Numbered from the stretch's first letter, positions 33,958-44,876 are shown. The stretch is DNA of 64,000 bases from Leguminivora glycinivorella (GCF_023078275.1 NC_062982.1:5034501-5098500); one strand, 5' to 3'. Made by a program: numbers and translations. The notes: generated by a model from the sequence alone, not told the origin.

Positions 33958-34545
33958 AACTCTGCCACACTATGCTCCTCGCGCTGCCGCGATGTTGCCC
34001 TCTCCGGCCACACACTGCCCTACTCGCGCGATTATCGCACTAGGTTGTTGCCGGCCCCTTGACTCGCGCCAAAAACCGACAAAATAGGGAGCGGTGGGCA
34101 TGACGAGCGGCATGAGTAGCGCGGCCACATTATGCCTCTGCCTACTTCCCTCGCTACTTCTCACGCCGCTCGTTGAGTGTGTGTCAGAGGTATTACACAG
34201 TTCAATTTACAATTCTTCAGGACGTTGCCTACTTAATGTGTTTATTTTAGTAACAAGTAAGTCTACGGAAACCGTCAGTGTATTTACCGTAAGTACTAAG
34301 TAATCTTCTATTGTAGCCAAAGAGCGAGGAAGGTGTATTTATATTTAACCAATAATCATTTAAGCAAGCTTTTTAGTACAGACAGCGAATATATAAATAA
34401 CATGTCTGAATACTCATGGCAGGACAATAAACTGAAGTCAGGTAAGAAAAACGGTTCTCTAATTTGTAGTTTCAATAAACCTGTGAAATAAGCTACCAAT
34501 AGGCTACCTACTTAAAACTACTCACTGGAGGGTGAACAGGGTGGC

Positions 34546-34685
34546 TAGCCGAATGGCACAATCGCTCACGAAACGCTCACGAAACGAAGCGCTAGTAGAT
34601 ATCTATCTATCGCGCTTGCGTATTGGCGCGACAGAGCCAGCGGCGTATCGCTTTCGTTTGGCGTCGGAGAAATGCCATTCGGCTA
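34546..34685. mobile_element. MITE with TAGCCGAATGGC terminal inverted repeats, copy 2
   Basis: Same ends and interior as 3360-3501 but inverted. Confidence 0.75.
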
Positions 34686-34796
34686 CGGGGCCAGGCATGT
34701 TCTATCGTAGGCCACGTCTACGCCTCAACTGGTCTGTGGCCATGAGTAAGGCCCTTTATTACAAAACAAATAACCTAGCAACTAAATTTAAATTTT

Positions 34797-34990
34797 AAAA
34801 AAAAAACCGATATAGTGGACCGATTTTCATAAAACATTGCTAAGAACACTCCCAACTAATTCAGCTTTCAAACAAAAAAAAAATCTAAATCGGTTCATCC
34901 GTTCGGGAGCTACGATGACACAGACAGACTCACACACGGACAGACAGACAGACACGTCAAACACCCCATCGTTTTTGCGCCGGGGGTTAA
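34797..34990 (-). repeat. Interspersed repeat family 1, minus-strand copy
   Basis: It shows the mirrored order of blocks, ending in GCGCCGGGGGTTAAAA. Confidence 0.7.
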
Positions 34991-35047
34991 AAAAGAAGAG
35001 GTAACAAACATATTGAAGTAGGTACTTATTACTTACAGTATTATGTT

Positions 35048-35235
35048 AAAAAAAAAAAAAGTAAGTAAAAATCGTTTATTGTTGCACATAAACACAAAGT
35101 CATTTGTTACAAAAGATAGGTAAAATTTACATCCATTTGTGCATATCCTAATTATTGTTAACACAAGCCATTAGGCCTGTACCGCGGGAGACCTGTATTG
35201 CATTTATATGTCATGAAAGTTAGAAAAACAAGTTA
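35048..35235 (-). mobile_element. LINE 3' end, minus strand
   Basis: A poly(A) run on the plus strand followed by AAATCGTTTATTGTTGCACA and GGCCTGTACCGCGGGAGACC resembles the 3' UTR and tail of a LINE. No coding part. Confidence 0.4.
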
Positions 35236-35591
35236 GCTATATAATTAAAGTACAGTGTAAACAATGATTAAACATTGATTCTGTTGTCTAAAGTATTACA
35301 GTTTACAGAAGTTATTTTATACTATGGTTATAATTAAGTTATGTTGCTATTATAATTATTATTCATAAATATTATCAGCGACATGACAGACACAATATTC
35401 TTAAAATGGATACGACAACCGGAACGAAACAATACCTTAAGAATGCCTGCAATAAAACGAGGCGATGTGGCAATAATTTTGCTTAATGTCGTCATTTGCC
35501 TCGCGGATAACAATCGTGTAACGCGTTCAAGAACCGCTGTCATCTTTCATAAAAACGATTTTAATTCTAGATGTTAAACTTTCGTTAGACA

Positions 35592-35768
35592 TCCATACTT
35601 CCATACTTATATATTATAAATGGGAAAGTGTGTGTGTCTGTTTGAAGGACAGCCTTCACGGATTTTTTAAGTGCAGATAGTTGAAGGGATGGAGAGTGAC
35701 ATAGGCAACTTTTTGTCTCTTAATTTCGTCACAAAACTGACAGTGAGCGAATTTTTGATAAAAGCTAG
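35592..35768 (+). mobile_element. Helitron-like element with empty-site paralog at 46330/46331
   Basis: The element begins TCCATACTTCC and ends AAAGCTAG. Removing it joins TTAAACTTTCGTTAGACA to TATTCAAATATT, matching TTAAACTTTCGTGAGACATA at 46313-46332 and the following TTCAAAT. The internal 3' part is atypical: the usual GCGAGCGAAGCCGCG block is replaced by TCGTCACAAAACTGACAGTG, which resembles the MITE at 62270-62560. Confidence 0.8.
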
Positions 35769-35902
35769 TATTCAAATATTTTGAATATTACTCGTGTACT
35801 CACATTCGGCGACATGTTTCGAATCATTTGGAGACCCCTAATCAAACGTGAGTGCCCGCAGCCCGTATTTTTAAAGACAGGCAAGTTCCTTAGATATTTT
35901 GA

Positions 35903-35975
35903 ATTGAATTGAATTGAATTGAAATCATTTACTTCAGACTTATTGGTCCATAATAATAAATAAATACATTACATT
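35903..35975 (-). repeat. (ATTGA)n pentanucleotide and LINE-tail-like sequence
   Basis: GAATTGAATTGAATTGAATT is followed by AAATCATTTACTTCAGACTT, a typical microsatellite-ended LINE 3' end on the minus strand. Confidence 0.4.
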
Positions 35976-38725
35976 TTAATTTTTTTTTTAATTTAAATTA
36001 AGAGATTAAAATTACATTATACTAATTAATACTAAAATAATTAAATTATAAATAACAACAAAATTAATCAAAATCATACATTAATCATATAAAACTATTA
36101 TTAAATTTATTCAATTATTTTCTTTATTGGGGAAAACAACGGACATAGGAAGGTCATACAGATAAGAAGATATTAAATTATATATTAATAGGTACAATTT
36201 ACATCCTGAGACAATTCCCACTAAGATTTATGATTTATACTATCTGCTATTTAGGGCAACTATTTCAGTGATGATAGATCTTAATAGGCACTAAACTAAA
36301 ATACTTATTTTAACAACTACTACTCGATAACTAACAATAATATAAGTAGGTACGACGTGGGTGGCTTAATGTTCTTTAAGTACGAATATAATTCAGACGC
36401 GTCGATTTTTTGCAAAATTCTATAAAGATAGTAGGCATAATATAATATATGTGAGATCGTTTTTAAGATAAAAACAAGCTACCTAAGTGTACATTATACG
36501 TTTTTACTGCTAGATCTTTATCTTAAAGATAGACTACCCAACATAGATTCCGTATTCTTCGAATGATGAGTCGCTTAAACACGCGGACGGTACAGTACAG
36601 ATAAAGAATATATTAGTATAAGTACAGAAGGTTCACTGCTTTGATGTGTACAAAACGCCGCCTTTCGTTGACGTTACGTGGCGATCGAAATGCAACTGGC
36701 CCTGTCGCGTCAATAATTATATGGAAGAGCTATAGAGAGGGATATCTACGATACGCTACAAAGCGCAAGCCTTGTGACGTTGGCTAGAGAGAGTAAATAC
36801 GAGAACTATAAACTCCTTTAACTCATAATCCAGGATAGATCAAAGTCAAAAGATCCTCTCCGGACGATAACGTAACTCCTGGCTCAAAAATTTACGAAAA
36901 GGTTTAAACAAAGCAATCGATCGCTCATTATTCTGCGCCGCTGTATATAAGCCCGTATAGCCTTTATGATAGTCAATCTCCGGTAGGAGATAGCACTGGA
37001 AGCAGAAGCGATCTATACTTTTTTCGAGGCGTAAAAACTTAAAAATGTCAAATGTGCAGGCGTTCCTTGGACTTGATGAAGTTCGAATTTGGTGGCCCTC
37101 TTGGACTTGACGCCCTGGCCCAAGGACCCTGGCTCGCTCCCCCCTAGATTCAGGGCTGACTGGAAGAAGAAGTAGATACGTACGCCAAACCTCGGATACT
37201 GGCGATATGGCACAAACGCGTTCACCACAATAAGCTCGTGAGGTGAACGCGAACACTCGTAGACTGATCTATCTCAGGTCGACTGTTGCGTATTGACAGG
37301 CGGACGGTAACCGACTACCTTTCGCGGCGGCATTTTCGTTTTGGTAGCAGGAGTGGCCATTCGGCTACAAAGTACTCTTTATTATACTCTGACGCGGTCT
37401 AGTGTGAAGCGATCTGAGTCTCGCAGTCTAGCTCAAGGCGTCAAGTCGTTTTTTTTCAAGTTTCAAGTTACGATGAATTGGACCCGCTCCTTGAAAGGAT
37501 TTATTAAGTGAACTGGTTGGAATTTATTTTCTCCAGTTTGAGTTGAAGTTATTTCTGTTACTGCATTTCTCACTCGGGAAACGTTATTTGTATGGAAATA
37601 CAAATATGTGTGTTGTGGGAAGAAAAATTTATGCAAGAAATTATGATTGAGATTTTTTCCGGAGTCAGCATATCTAAACGCATTTCTAAACGCTATTAAG
37701 GAGGTGAAAACATGTAACAGAAATTCAATTGGAAGTTATTGTTCCTGTGATCTTGAAGTAGGATCTCAGAGTTAGGTAAGTTAGGTAAATTAAATTGATT
37801 TTTTTAATTGTATTAAAAAACGTACCTATAAGTGGTTTTGTACCGGCGTTCAGTAAAAAAAGTGAAAATCATTCTGAAGAGCCTGATTCTGAAACATCGT
37901 AGCTACATCGATATAACTGGCCGTGACTGTACTTATAATCAATTCAAAAATTATCACCCAGTTAAACAAATGCGCTTTTAATTAAAGTACTAAGAATTCA
38001 TCAAACACCAATACAGACAAATCATGTTCACAAACACGGAGCAAATTGTCCGACTAATAAACGCGGAGTGAGCTCATTATTCGGCGTGTGCGCACGTCGT
38101 AATTCGAGCTGTCATCTTCAACGGCTGTGGTCGCGAGCGTTCTTATTTTGAATATTTAAGCGCGGTGCACACTCCTCGCATAATTTTTAAGGAGACGATT
38201 GGCGCTATATGAATTTATAGGTACTCATGATAGGTCAGTTTCAAAAGTTAGTTTTTTTGAGGAACGTCATTTTCGACGCTGACATATTATACAGAGTCAG
38301 TCCAAGATAAGTTGGCTACGATTTCGGCAGTGTAAATGTTAATTTAAATGTCAAATTGCGACGAAATGGCTCGCTCTACCATATTATCACAAGGCGTGCA
38401 AGGTGAGGGTATCAAAATAGCCAACTAATATCATGGCCTGACTATATGCGATCATCATATTATTATCAAAAACTAATATTTGACTCACCTCTCTTAACAC
38501 TCTAAAATTCGTAAAGCGGCGTATATCGGGTCAGTTGTCATGTTAGCATCAGGTTCTTATGATCGACTATTTTATTGGCTTATTTCCCCTTATCTCTTTT
38601 TGATTCGTCTTGAGACTTGTTTTAAAAATTATTGATATGTATGTTATTTAGTGTAAAAAAGAGATGTGTGAAGAATCTATCTCGTGTATTCAGTGTCCCT
38701 AAGTATTTCTACCTGTTCTACCTTA
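35976..38725. other. Stretch of 2.7 kb without recognised gene
   Basis: A sequence at 36603-36665 is related to the start of the 33574 insertion, and GTGGCCATTCGGCTAC at 37346 recalls the TAGCCGAATGGC MITE end. No host coding exon can be supported. Confidence 0.4.
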
Positions 38726-38832
38726 GGCCCATTTCTCAAAACTGAAAGTTACAAGCGGAAGTCTCTTTCCAACTTGTCATATTAGACATTGACTACCGCT
38801 TGTAAATTGTAACTTGTAGCTTCAAGTTACAA
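38726..38832. mobile_element. MITE (GGCCCATTTCTCAAAACTG), truncated copy
   Basis: It shares about 100 bp with 44877-44988 (ACTGAAAGTTACAAG, CAACTTGTCATATTAGACAT, AACTTGTAGCTTCAAG). The terminal AAATGGGACC end is missing. Confidence 0.65.
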
Positions 38833-38867
38833 TTTTTCTTTCGTTACTTCTACCTTACTAAATAACT

Positions 38868-39060
38868 ATATTGGCTCAGTGATCCAGAGTGAATCTTGGC
38901 CTCCGAAACGAGAGATCGGCACCTATCCCGATCCTGCGCAGCTTCTTGCCAGTCATTGACTTGAAGCAGCATCCGGCACCACACTGTCCTCCCAGCGATA
39001 CCTGAGTCAACCCGCCGGACGGCCACCAGCCGGTCGACCCAAGAACGCTCTCTTAACAGC
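38868..39060 (-). pseudogene. RTE-like LINE C-terminal fragment, frameshifted
   Basis: Minus-strand translation gives RAFLGRPAGGRP and RYRWEDSV in one frame. After a shift near 38960 it gives NDWQEAAQDRDRCRSLVSEA and HSGSLS in another. This is the well-known C-terminal tail of RTE-like LINE proteins. Internal stops and the shift make it a dead relic. It is related to, but distinct from, the fragment at 6569-7365. Confidence 0.7.
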
Positions 39061-39516
39061 CCGATCGTTTCCCATACCCATTCTAAGTCTTCTACCTTAC
39101 ACTCTAAATAATATAATTATTATCGGCAATGTGTACCCTACATAAAACTGATTAATGGCTCGATGCATTCGGCCAGTGACCGAGTTGACAAAATTAGGCT
39201 GAATGCCGTCGCAGTAACCTTTTCATTCGAAAATATAGGCGCCTTGTGCGTCGTGTCATAGGCTATTACATAATTCACTTAAGGACAATGAGACAGGTCA
39301 CTAGGGCGCCGAAGCATACCTACTAGGAGCTTTCGTAGATACGCTATGCCTGTTTGTGTGGCCATCCGTAGTTTACTATTATAATATTATCACTGCTCAT
39401 TAGTGCCAGAAAACTGAAATATAGTATAGACACACAAAATTGGGTAGGTCAAGTTTTTTTGAAGATAGGATAAGATGAAATAAAAAAAAGCGATGTCAAC
39501 TGTCATTGTCATTGGT

Positions 39517-39690
39517 GTTTTTAGGGTTCCGTGCCAAAAAGGTACAAAAGGAACCTTTATGGCGACGCTCTGTCCGTCTGTTTGTCTGTCACATTTCTAA
39601 ATATCTCAACAACTACTTATGGTATCGACTTGAAATTTGTTTTTTTCAATTTCTTACAATTCAGCACGCGCTAAGGCATTATCACCTCAT
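39517..39690 (+). repeat. Interspersed repeat fragment (AGGGTTCCGTGCC)
   Basis: It has AGGGTTCCGTGCCAAAAAGG, then GGAACCTTTATGGCGACGCT and a TCTGTCCGTCTG run. It resembles a family distinct from, but reminiscent of, family 3 in its GGGTTCCG start. Confidence 0.5.
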
Positions 39691-39821
39691 CTGCTATTAA
39701 ATTTCACAAACGTCATTTAGGTCACTTATAAGAGATAATAAATAAATTATACGAAATAAAAATAAAAGAGCCACCTTTCCGTGTCTGTTTATTTGCCGAG
39801 AAGGAAATATGTATATCTAAC

Positions 39822-39983
39822 TGTGATGTATGTGGGTACTAGCCAACAATATATGTATGTAACATATAGGTGGGTAGAAATAGATTCCTTTGTCTCGATT
39901 AAATATCCTAGCGAACGGACGTGTCTTATTCCTGAACCTGCAACCCTTAGTCGATATCAACCCCTAGGCATACCTATTTCTCA
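39822..39983 (+). repeat. 5' LTR of the gypsy element (162 bp)
   Basis: It begins TGTGATGTATGTGGG and ends ACCTATTTCTCA, with canonical TG...CA ends. It is preceded by CTAAC. Confidence 0.85.
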
Positions 39984-39984
39984 G

Positions 39985-39994
39985 TGGCGACGAG
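39985..39994 (+). other. Primer-binding site of the gypsy element
   Basis: TGGCGACGAG starts one base after the 5' LTR. From memory it is complementary to the 3' end of tRNA-Ser(GCT) (CTCGTCG plus CCA), with complementarity fading after ten bases. Confidence 0.6.
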
Positions 39995-40040
39995 TTATCG
40001 GACCTTTGGTGTGCGCGTTGTGAAAAAAAAAAAGACAACA

Positions 40041-43000
40041 ATGTCAATCGGCAAGATAGGCGAGTTTAAGATCGCGTCGGACAATTGGCGGTTATATGTA
40101 GAACGGCTTGAACAGTATTTCTTGTGTAACAACATTAAAACTGAGTTGCAAGTGCCTACTTTAGTGACCGTGATTGGTGCCGAGTGTTATGAACTCTTAG
40201 TAAACTTGTGTACGCCAGATAAACCTACTTCAAAGACTTTCACCGAATTGACCACCATTTTAGAAAAACATTTACAACCTAAACCCAGTGTACTGGCAGA
40301 ACGTTATAAATTTAGACATAGGAAGCAGGGAGATAGCGAATCGATGTCTAATTACGTGGCAGTTTTAAAAAGAATGTCTAAGACGTGTGACTTTGGAACG
40401 TGGCTAGAAGATAGTTTGAGGGATCAGTTTGTATGCGGAATTCACAGCGAGACCGTTCGGCAGAGGCTTTTTGCTGAGGATAAGCTAGACTTCGCAAAGG
40501 CTTTTAATCTGGCAGTTAGTATGGAAGCAGCCGAGAAGGACGCCGCGATGGTTGATGGGTCTCGAAAGCCTGCTAGCGACGGGACAAGCACGGTGGCGTC
40601 ATGTCAAGCGATAGCGGCGAGTACGTCACGGCGTAGGAAGGACGGCGCGCGGGGACCATGGCAACCGCGGGGCGCAGAGCGAGGCGCCAGCGCAGGCCGG
40701 GGCGGCCGCGTCAGCGGTTGGCAGGCGGGGACGGCGGCGTCGGTGGGAAAACGGCGTGACGCACACTGTAACGCTTGCGGCGGGACACACGGCACGGAAA
40801 CCTGTCGGTTCGCGCGTTATGTGTGCAAAGTATGCAACAAGCAGGGACACTTGCAGCGAGTGTGTCCGTTAATGGTGGATACTCACAGCATGGAGGTGAA
40901 GAACATGGTCCGGCAGGGTGAAACATATAGTGAGGACAGTGACATGAGTGACGAGGTAATTATTATATATGTTAATAACATTAGAGCCGCGGATTACAAA
41001 CCTATTTTTATGAAAATAAATGTGCAGGGCATTGACCTTGAGATGGAATGTGATACAGGTAGTGCAATATCTTGCATCAGCAAAAAAGTGTACGAACAAT
41101 TGTTTCCGCAGTTAATGCTATATGATAGTAATGTAAGATTACGTTATTATACAGGAGAGCTTGTGAAACCGGTGGGTGTAGTAAAGCCGCTTGTAAAATA
41201 TAAAGATAGACATAAATATTTGGAGATGTTTGTAATTGAAAACGCCAAATCGGTTTTGATAGGTAGGCAATGGTTGGCGGAATTAAATGTGTCAATACCT
41301 ACGCCATGCAAACCTTGCGATGTTAATAGTACAGAGATAAATGAAAATGAGTTTAACTTGGCGGATTTCAGTTCCAGATTTTGTGACGTGTTCGCGGATG
41401 GTTTGGGGCGGTTCACCGGCGGTCGCGTGAGCATCCACCTGCGGGAGGGCGCGCGGCCGGTGTTCCTGCGCGCGCGGCCGCTGGCGTACGCGCTGCGCGC
41501 GCCGGTGGAGCGCGCGCTGGACCAGCTGGTGCGCGACGGCGTGCTCACCCCCGTCGACCGCTCCGACTGGGCGACTCCCATCGTCCCGGTAGTGAAGAAG
41601 GACGGTAATGTTAGAATTTGTGCTGATTATAAATTGACGTTAAATAGAATGCTAGAAGTCGACCGATATCCGTTACCTAGGGTAGAGGATTTGTTAGCAC
41701 GCTTGTACGGGGGAAAGCGGTTTAGCAAAATCGACTTATCCCAGGCTTACGCACAATTTGAGCTGGACGATTCTCGAAAATATACTGTGATTAACACTCA
41801 TAAGGGGTTATTCAGATATAACCGGCTAGTATATGGGCTGTCTTCGAGCCCAGGAATATTTCAGAGGCGTTTAGAGCAAATGTTTGCGGACTTGCCCCAC
41901 GTAGGGGTATTCCTTGACGATGTGATTATCACGGGTAGTGATACGGAATCGCATATTGATAATTTAGTTAAAGTGTTTGAGCGGTTGCAAGCATACGGGT
42001 TGCGCGTCAAAAAAGAGAAATGTGCATTTTTCGCTAAATCGATTAATTATCTAGGGCACGTAATAAGTGAAGACGGCATACATACTTGCCCGGAAAAAGT
42101 TAAAGCCATCGAGGCCGCGCCGGCGCCGCGTAACGTATCGGAGTTAAGGGCGTTTATAGGCATGGTAATGTATTACGCGAAATTCGTCGGTAATGTTAGT
42201 AGTATAATGGCGCCATTATATAATTTATTAAAAAGCGGAGTTAGGTTCTTGTGGGATAAAGAGTGTCAGGCAGCTTTCGATGAAATCAAGAGGGCACTCG
42301 GATCGAGTCAAGTGCTAACACACTACTCAGAAGAATTGCCACTGGTGCTCACATGTGACGCGTCTGGAGTAGGGGTCGCTGCGGTGATATCGCATGTCAC
42401 AGAGCACGGAGAGCGGCCCGTGGCCTACGCCTCGCGTACCCTTACAGCGGCGGAGCGCGCGTACGCGCAAATAGACCGGGAGGCGCTAGCTATCATATAC
42501 GGAATTCGTAAGTTTCACCAATACCTGTACGGACGTAAATTCATATTACGAACTGATCACAAGCCCCTGACGTACATTTTTGGAGATAAAGTCGGAATTC
42601 CGGTAATGGCAGCTTCTCGCATTCAACGATGGGCGGTGCTCTTGTCGGGGTACGACTATCAAATTGAATATGTCGCATCGAAAAAGAATTGTGCGGACGC
42701 GCTCTCAAGATTGCCGCAGACGGGAGAGAGGGCATCGGGCGGTCATGAAGAAGTTACGTACATAAATTTCGTCGAGAGCTTCCTTCCGGTAACTAATAAT
42801 GATGTACGGGTCGCGGCAGCGAAAGATAGAGTAGTGAGTAGGGTAATCGGGTACGCGCAATCAGGGTGGCCGTCAAGTTGTCCAGACAAGGAGCTGGAGC
42901 CGTACTTTTCAAGACGGCACGAGTTATATGTTGACCGTGGGTGTTTGATGTGGGGATATCGTATGACCATTCCTAATTCATTGCGTGAAAAAATACTGAA

Positions 43001-44063
43001 ACAGTTACATATCAGTCATATGGGTATCATTAAAATGAAATCACTGGCGCGAAGTTACGTGTGGTGGCCCAACATAGACGCGGATGTTGAGGCGTTAAGT
43101 AGGGGTTGCGAGACTTGTGCGTTGGAGGCCGTCGCACCACCACGGGCCACGCCGAGTCCATGGATCTACGCTACGCGGCCTTGGACCCGGATTCACGTAG
43201 ATTTCCTACAATATAAAGGCAAGACTTACTTGATTCTTATCGACTCGAGCTCCAAATGGGTTGAGGCGTTTGAAATGTCACGCACAAACTCGTCCGCTGT
43301 AATTAAGGAACTAAGGGCGACATTCGCTCGCTTTGGTTTGCCGTCGGTCGTGGTTTCAGATCAAGGACCCCCCTTTACAAGTACAGAATTCAAACAATTC
43401 TTGACCCAGAATGGCATTGAACAAGCTTTTTCACCTGTGTACCATCCGGCGTCCAACGGGGCCGTGGAACAAGCCGTGAAGCTGTGTAAACGGGCCATAA
43501 AGAAAGCGTTTAGGGACGGGGTAGATGTAGACATAGCGTTACAAACTTACCTTCTAGCTTACAGGAATAGCGTACATAGTACCACAGGTGAAACTCCAGC
43601 AATGCTTTTACAAAAACGAAATTTACGATCAAGGTTAGACTTATTACGTAGCGAGAGCGGGTTGGAAGACCGGGTACGTGACGCGCAACGCCGCCAGGTC
43701 CAGGCCGCGAAGAGCGCCATCCCGGAGCGGAACTTGGCAACCGGTGATACTGTTTGGGCGCGAAATTATACCGGTGCCGATAAATGGATCAAGGGTACAG
43801 TAGTAGGCAAGGAAGGGTCACGTAGGTATACCCTAGACAACGGAGACGGGCGACTTCTAGTTAGACATGTAGATCAAATAAGGCGCAGATCAGCTCTATC
43901 TAGCATTCCGTGTCCTTCGGAGCAGGAGGCCGACGGTGATGAGCAAGCTGATGGCCAATTAGAGACTCCCGAGGTGCATGCTGGTGGTTCGACGGACCTG
44001 GGTGAGGTGGGGGCCGAGACAGTAAGGGGGGAGGAAGTACTAGCCAACAATATATGTATGTAA
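40041..44063 (+). CDS. Gag-Pol polyprotein of mag-like gypsy element
   Basis: The 1340-codon frame encodes all proteins needed for particle formation, reverse transcription and integration. From the ATG at 40041: Gag region 1-240; two zinc knuckles about 243-275 (CNACGGTHGTETC and CKVCNKQGHLQRVC); retropepsin with DTGS at 338-341; reverse transcriptase about 490-670 with FLDDVIITG (LDD from 625); RNase H with its first Asp at 773 (CDASG) and a TDHKPLTY motif; integrase with an HHCC finger about 990-1023; and catalytic D1054, D1107 and E1143 (35 residues between the last two). All catalytic residues are present. The frame is open upstream to a GTG at 39984, but that lies in the primer-binding site, so the ATG is preferred. 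There is no env. The last seven codons read into the 3' LTR because of a deletion. Confidence 0.9.
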   Translation: MSIGKIGEFKIASDNWRLYVERLEQYFLCNNIKTELQVPTLVTVIGAECYELLVNLCTPDKPTSKTFTELTTILEKHLQPKPSVLAERYKFRHRKQGDSESMSNYVAVLKRMSKTCDFGTWLEDSLRDQFVCGIHSETVRQRLFAEDKLDFAKAFNLAVSMEAAEKDAAMVDGSRKPASDGTSTVASCQAIAASTSRRRKDGARGPWQPRGAERGASAGRGGRVSGWQAGTAASVGKRRDAHCNACGGTHGTETCRFARYVCKVCNKQGHLQRVCPLMVDTHSMEVKNMVRQGETYSEDSDMSDEVIIIYVNNIRAADYKPIFMKINVQGIDLEMECDTGSAISCISKKVYEQLFPQLMLYDSNVRLRYYTGELVKPVGVVKPLVKYKDRHKYLEMFVIENAKSVLIGRQWLAELNVSIPTPCKPCDVNSTEINENEFNLADFSSRFCDVFADGLGRFTGGRVSIHLREGARPVFLRARPLAYALRAPVERALDQLVRDGVLTPVDRSDWATPIVPVVKKDGNVRICADYKLTLNRMLEVDRYPLPRVEDLLARLYGGKRFSKIDLSQAYAQFELDDSRKYTVINTHKGLFRYNRLVYGLSSSPGIFQRRLEQMFADLPHVGVFLDDVIITGSDTESHIDNLVKVFERLQAYGLRVKKEKCAFFAKSINYLGHVISEDGIHTCPEKVKAIEAAPAPRNVSELRAFIGMVMYYAKFVGNVSSIMAPLYNLLKSGVRFLWDKECQAAFDEIKRALGSSQVLTHYSEELPLVLTCDASGVGVAAVISHVTEHGERPVAYASRTLTAAERAYAQIDREALAIIYGIRKFHQYLYGRKFILRTDHKPLTYIFGDKVGIPVMAASRIQRWAVLLSGYDYQIEYVASKKNCADALSRLPQTGERASGGHEEVTYINFVESFLPVTNNDVRVAAAKDRVVSRVIGYAQSGWPSSCPDKELEPYFSRRHELYVDRGCLMWGYRMTIPNSLREKILKQLHISHMGIIKMKSLARSYVWWPNIDADVEALSRGCETCALEAVAPPRATPSPWIYATRPWTRIHVDFLQYKGKTYLILIDSSSKWVEAFEMSRTNSSAVIKELRATFARFGLPSVVVSDQGPPFTSTEFKQFLTQNGIEQAFSPVYHPASNGAVEQAVKLCKRAIKKAFRDGVDVDIALQTYLLAYRNSVHSTTGETPAMLLQKRNLRSRLDLLRSESGLEDRVRDAQRRQVQAAKSAIPERNLATGDTVWARNYTGADKWIKGTVVGKEGSRRYTLDNGDGRLLVRHVDQIRRRSALSSIPCPSEQEADGDEQADGQLETPEVHAGGSTDLGEVGAETVRGEEVLANNICM
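44024..44037 (+). other. Polypurine tract
   Basis: AAGGGGGGAGGAAG lies directly before the 3' LTR and would prime plus-strand DNA synthesis. Confidence 0.8.
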
Positions 44064-44184
44064 CATATAGGTGGGTAGAAATAGATTCCTTTGTCTCGAT
44101 TAAATATCCTAGCGAACGGACGTGTCTTATTCCTGAACCTGCAACCCTTAGTCGATATCAACCCCTAGGCATACCTATTTCTCA
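44038..44184 (+). repeat. 3' LTR of the gypsy element (147 bp, lacks its first 15 bp)
   Basis: It starts TACTAGCCAACAA and ends ACCTATTTCTCA, identical to bases 16-162 of the 5' LTR. It is followed by CTAAC. The missing 15 bases are TGTGATGTATGTGGG. Confidence 0.85.
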
Positions 44185-44486
44185 CTAACCACTAAACAAA
44201 TAATTGAAAGAACTTCGTTAATAATTGGATCCTTGGCTATTTTCAGTATTTTTATTGAAGCAAAGTAGATCCAAGCGGAGCAAAGTTTCGAACTTATTAA
44301 GCTTTATATTTCAATGCTACTCTTCAATGGGAATTTCATCGGTGGATAAATTAATGTTCGATGTAATTCAGAAAACTGTTGCTAATCGTTCGGTGTAAAC
44401 TTCAAAATGGAGAAATTCAATTACTTTCTTAATAAATAGGTACAACGTAATCCATAATGGCTGGAGTTTTCTCACATCGCCATCAG

Positions 44487-44580
44487 TACTGTAACTAAAA
44501 GACTAATGTCCTCAATGAACGAGCCGTGACATCGGGGAAACTGAATCGACGCTGACTGCGCATGAGTTGATTTCACGGCG
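44487..44580 (+). repeat. Direct repeat flanking the MITE cluster, copy 1
   Basis: It contains GACTAATGTCCTCAATGAAC and GAGCCGTGACATCGGGGAAA, then TGATTTCACGGC. Confidence 0.8.
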
Positions 44581-44876
44581 CGGTTATCTCCAATAAGCTG
44601 CCAGTATAGCTTGAAACCTTACTTATTCAAGAGGAATTAATTATAAAAGCCTTAATTTACTATTAACTTGGTAGAAACACTAAAATCTAGTCTTGTAGTG
44701 TTTTTTCATACGCCGCACCAACTTTTCTTCTCTGTTTGGCTCCAAGGTTGACTGGTAGAGAATGCCATGTAGCATTAGGTCCGCCTTTTGTATTTGTGTA
44801 ATTATTTTACTGTGCACTAAAGATTAAAAATTGAATAATTAGGTTATTTATAAAAAGGGGCTAAAATATGTGACGC

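Larger units (their letters stand above)
39822..44184 (+). mobile_element. Complete mag-like Ty3/gypsy LTR retrotransposon
   Basis: The element is bounded by a 5-bp target duplication CTAAC (39817-39821 and 44185-44189). It has two LTRs that are identical over 147 bp, a primer-binding site, one long Gag-Pol frame and a purine-rich tract. Very short LTRs, a single fused frame, the Gag sequence and a tRNA-Ser-like primer site fit the mag lineage first known from Bombyx; that lineage call rests on recognition, not on a tree. Identical LTRs indicate a recent insertion. Confidence 0.9.

Noticed and set aside
36846..37256. 136-codon minus-strand frame as a host exon
   Set aside because: No recognisable domain, no splice-site support and no codon bias that I can see.
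39984..40040. GTG start of Gag-Pol at 39984
   Set aside because: This stretch is the primer-binding site and leader; the ATG at 40041 follows a suitable A-rich context and begins the recognisable Gag sequence.
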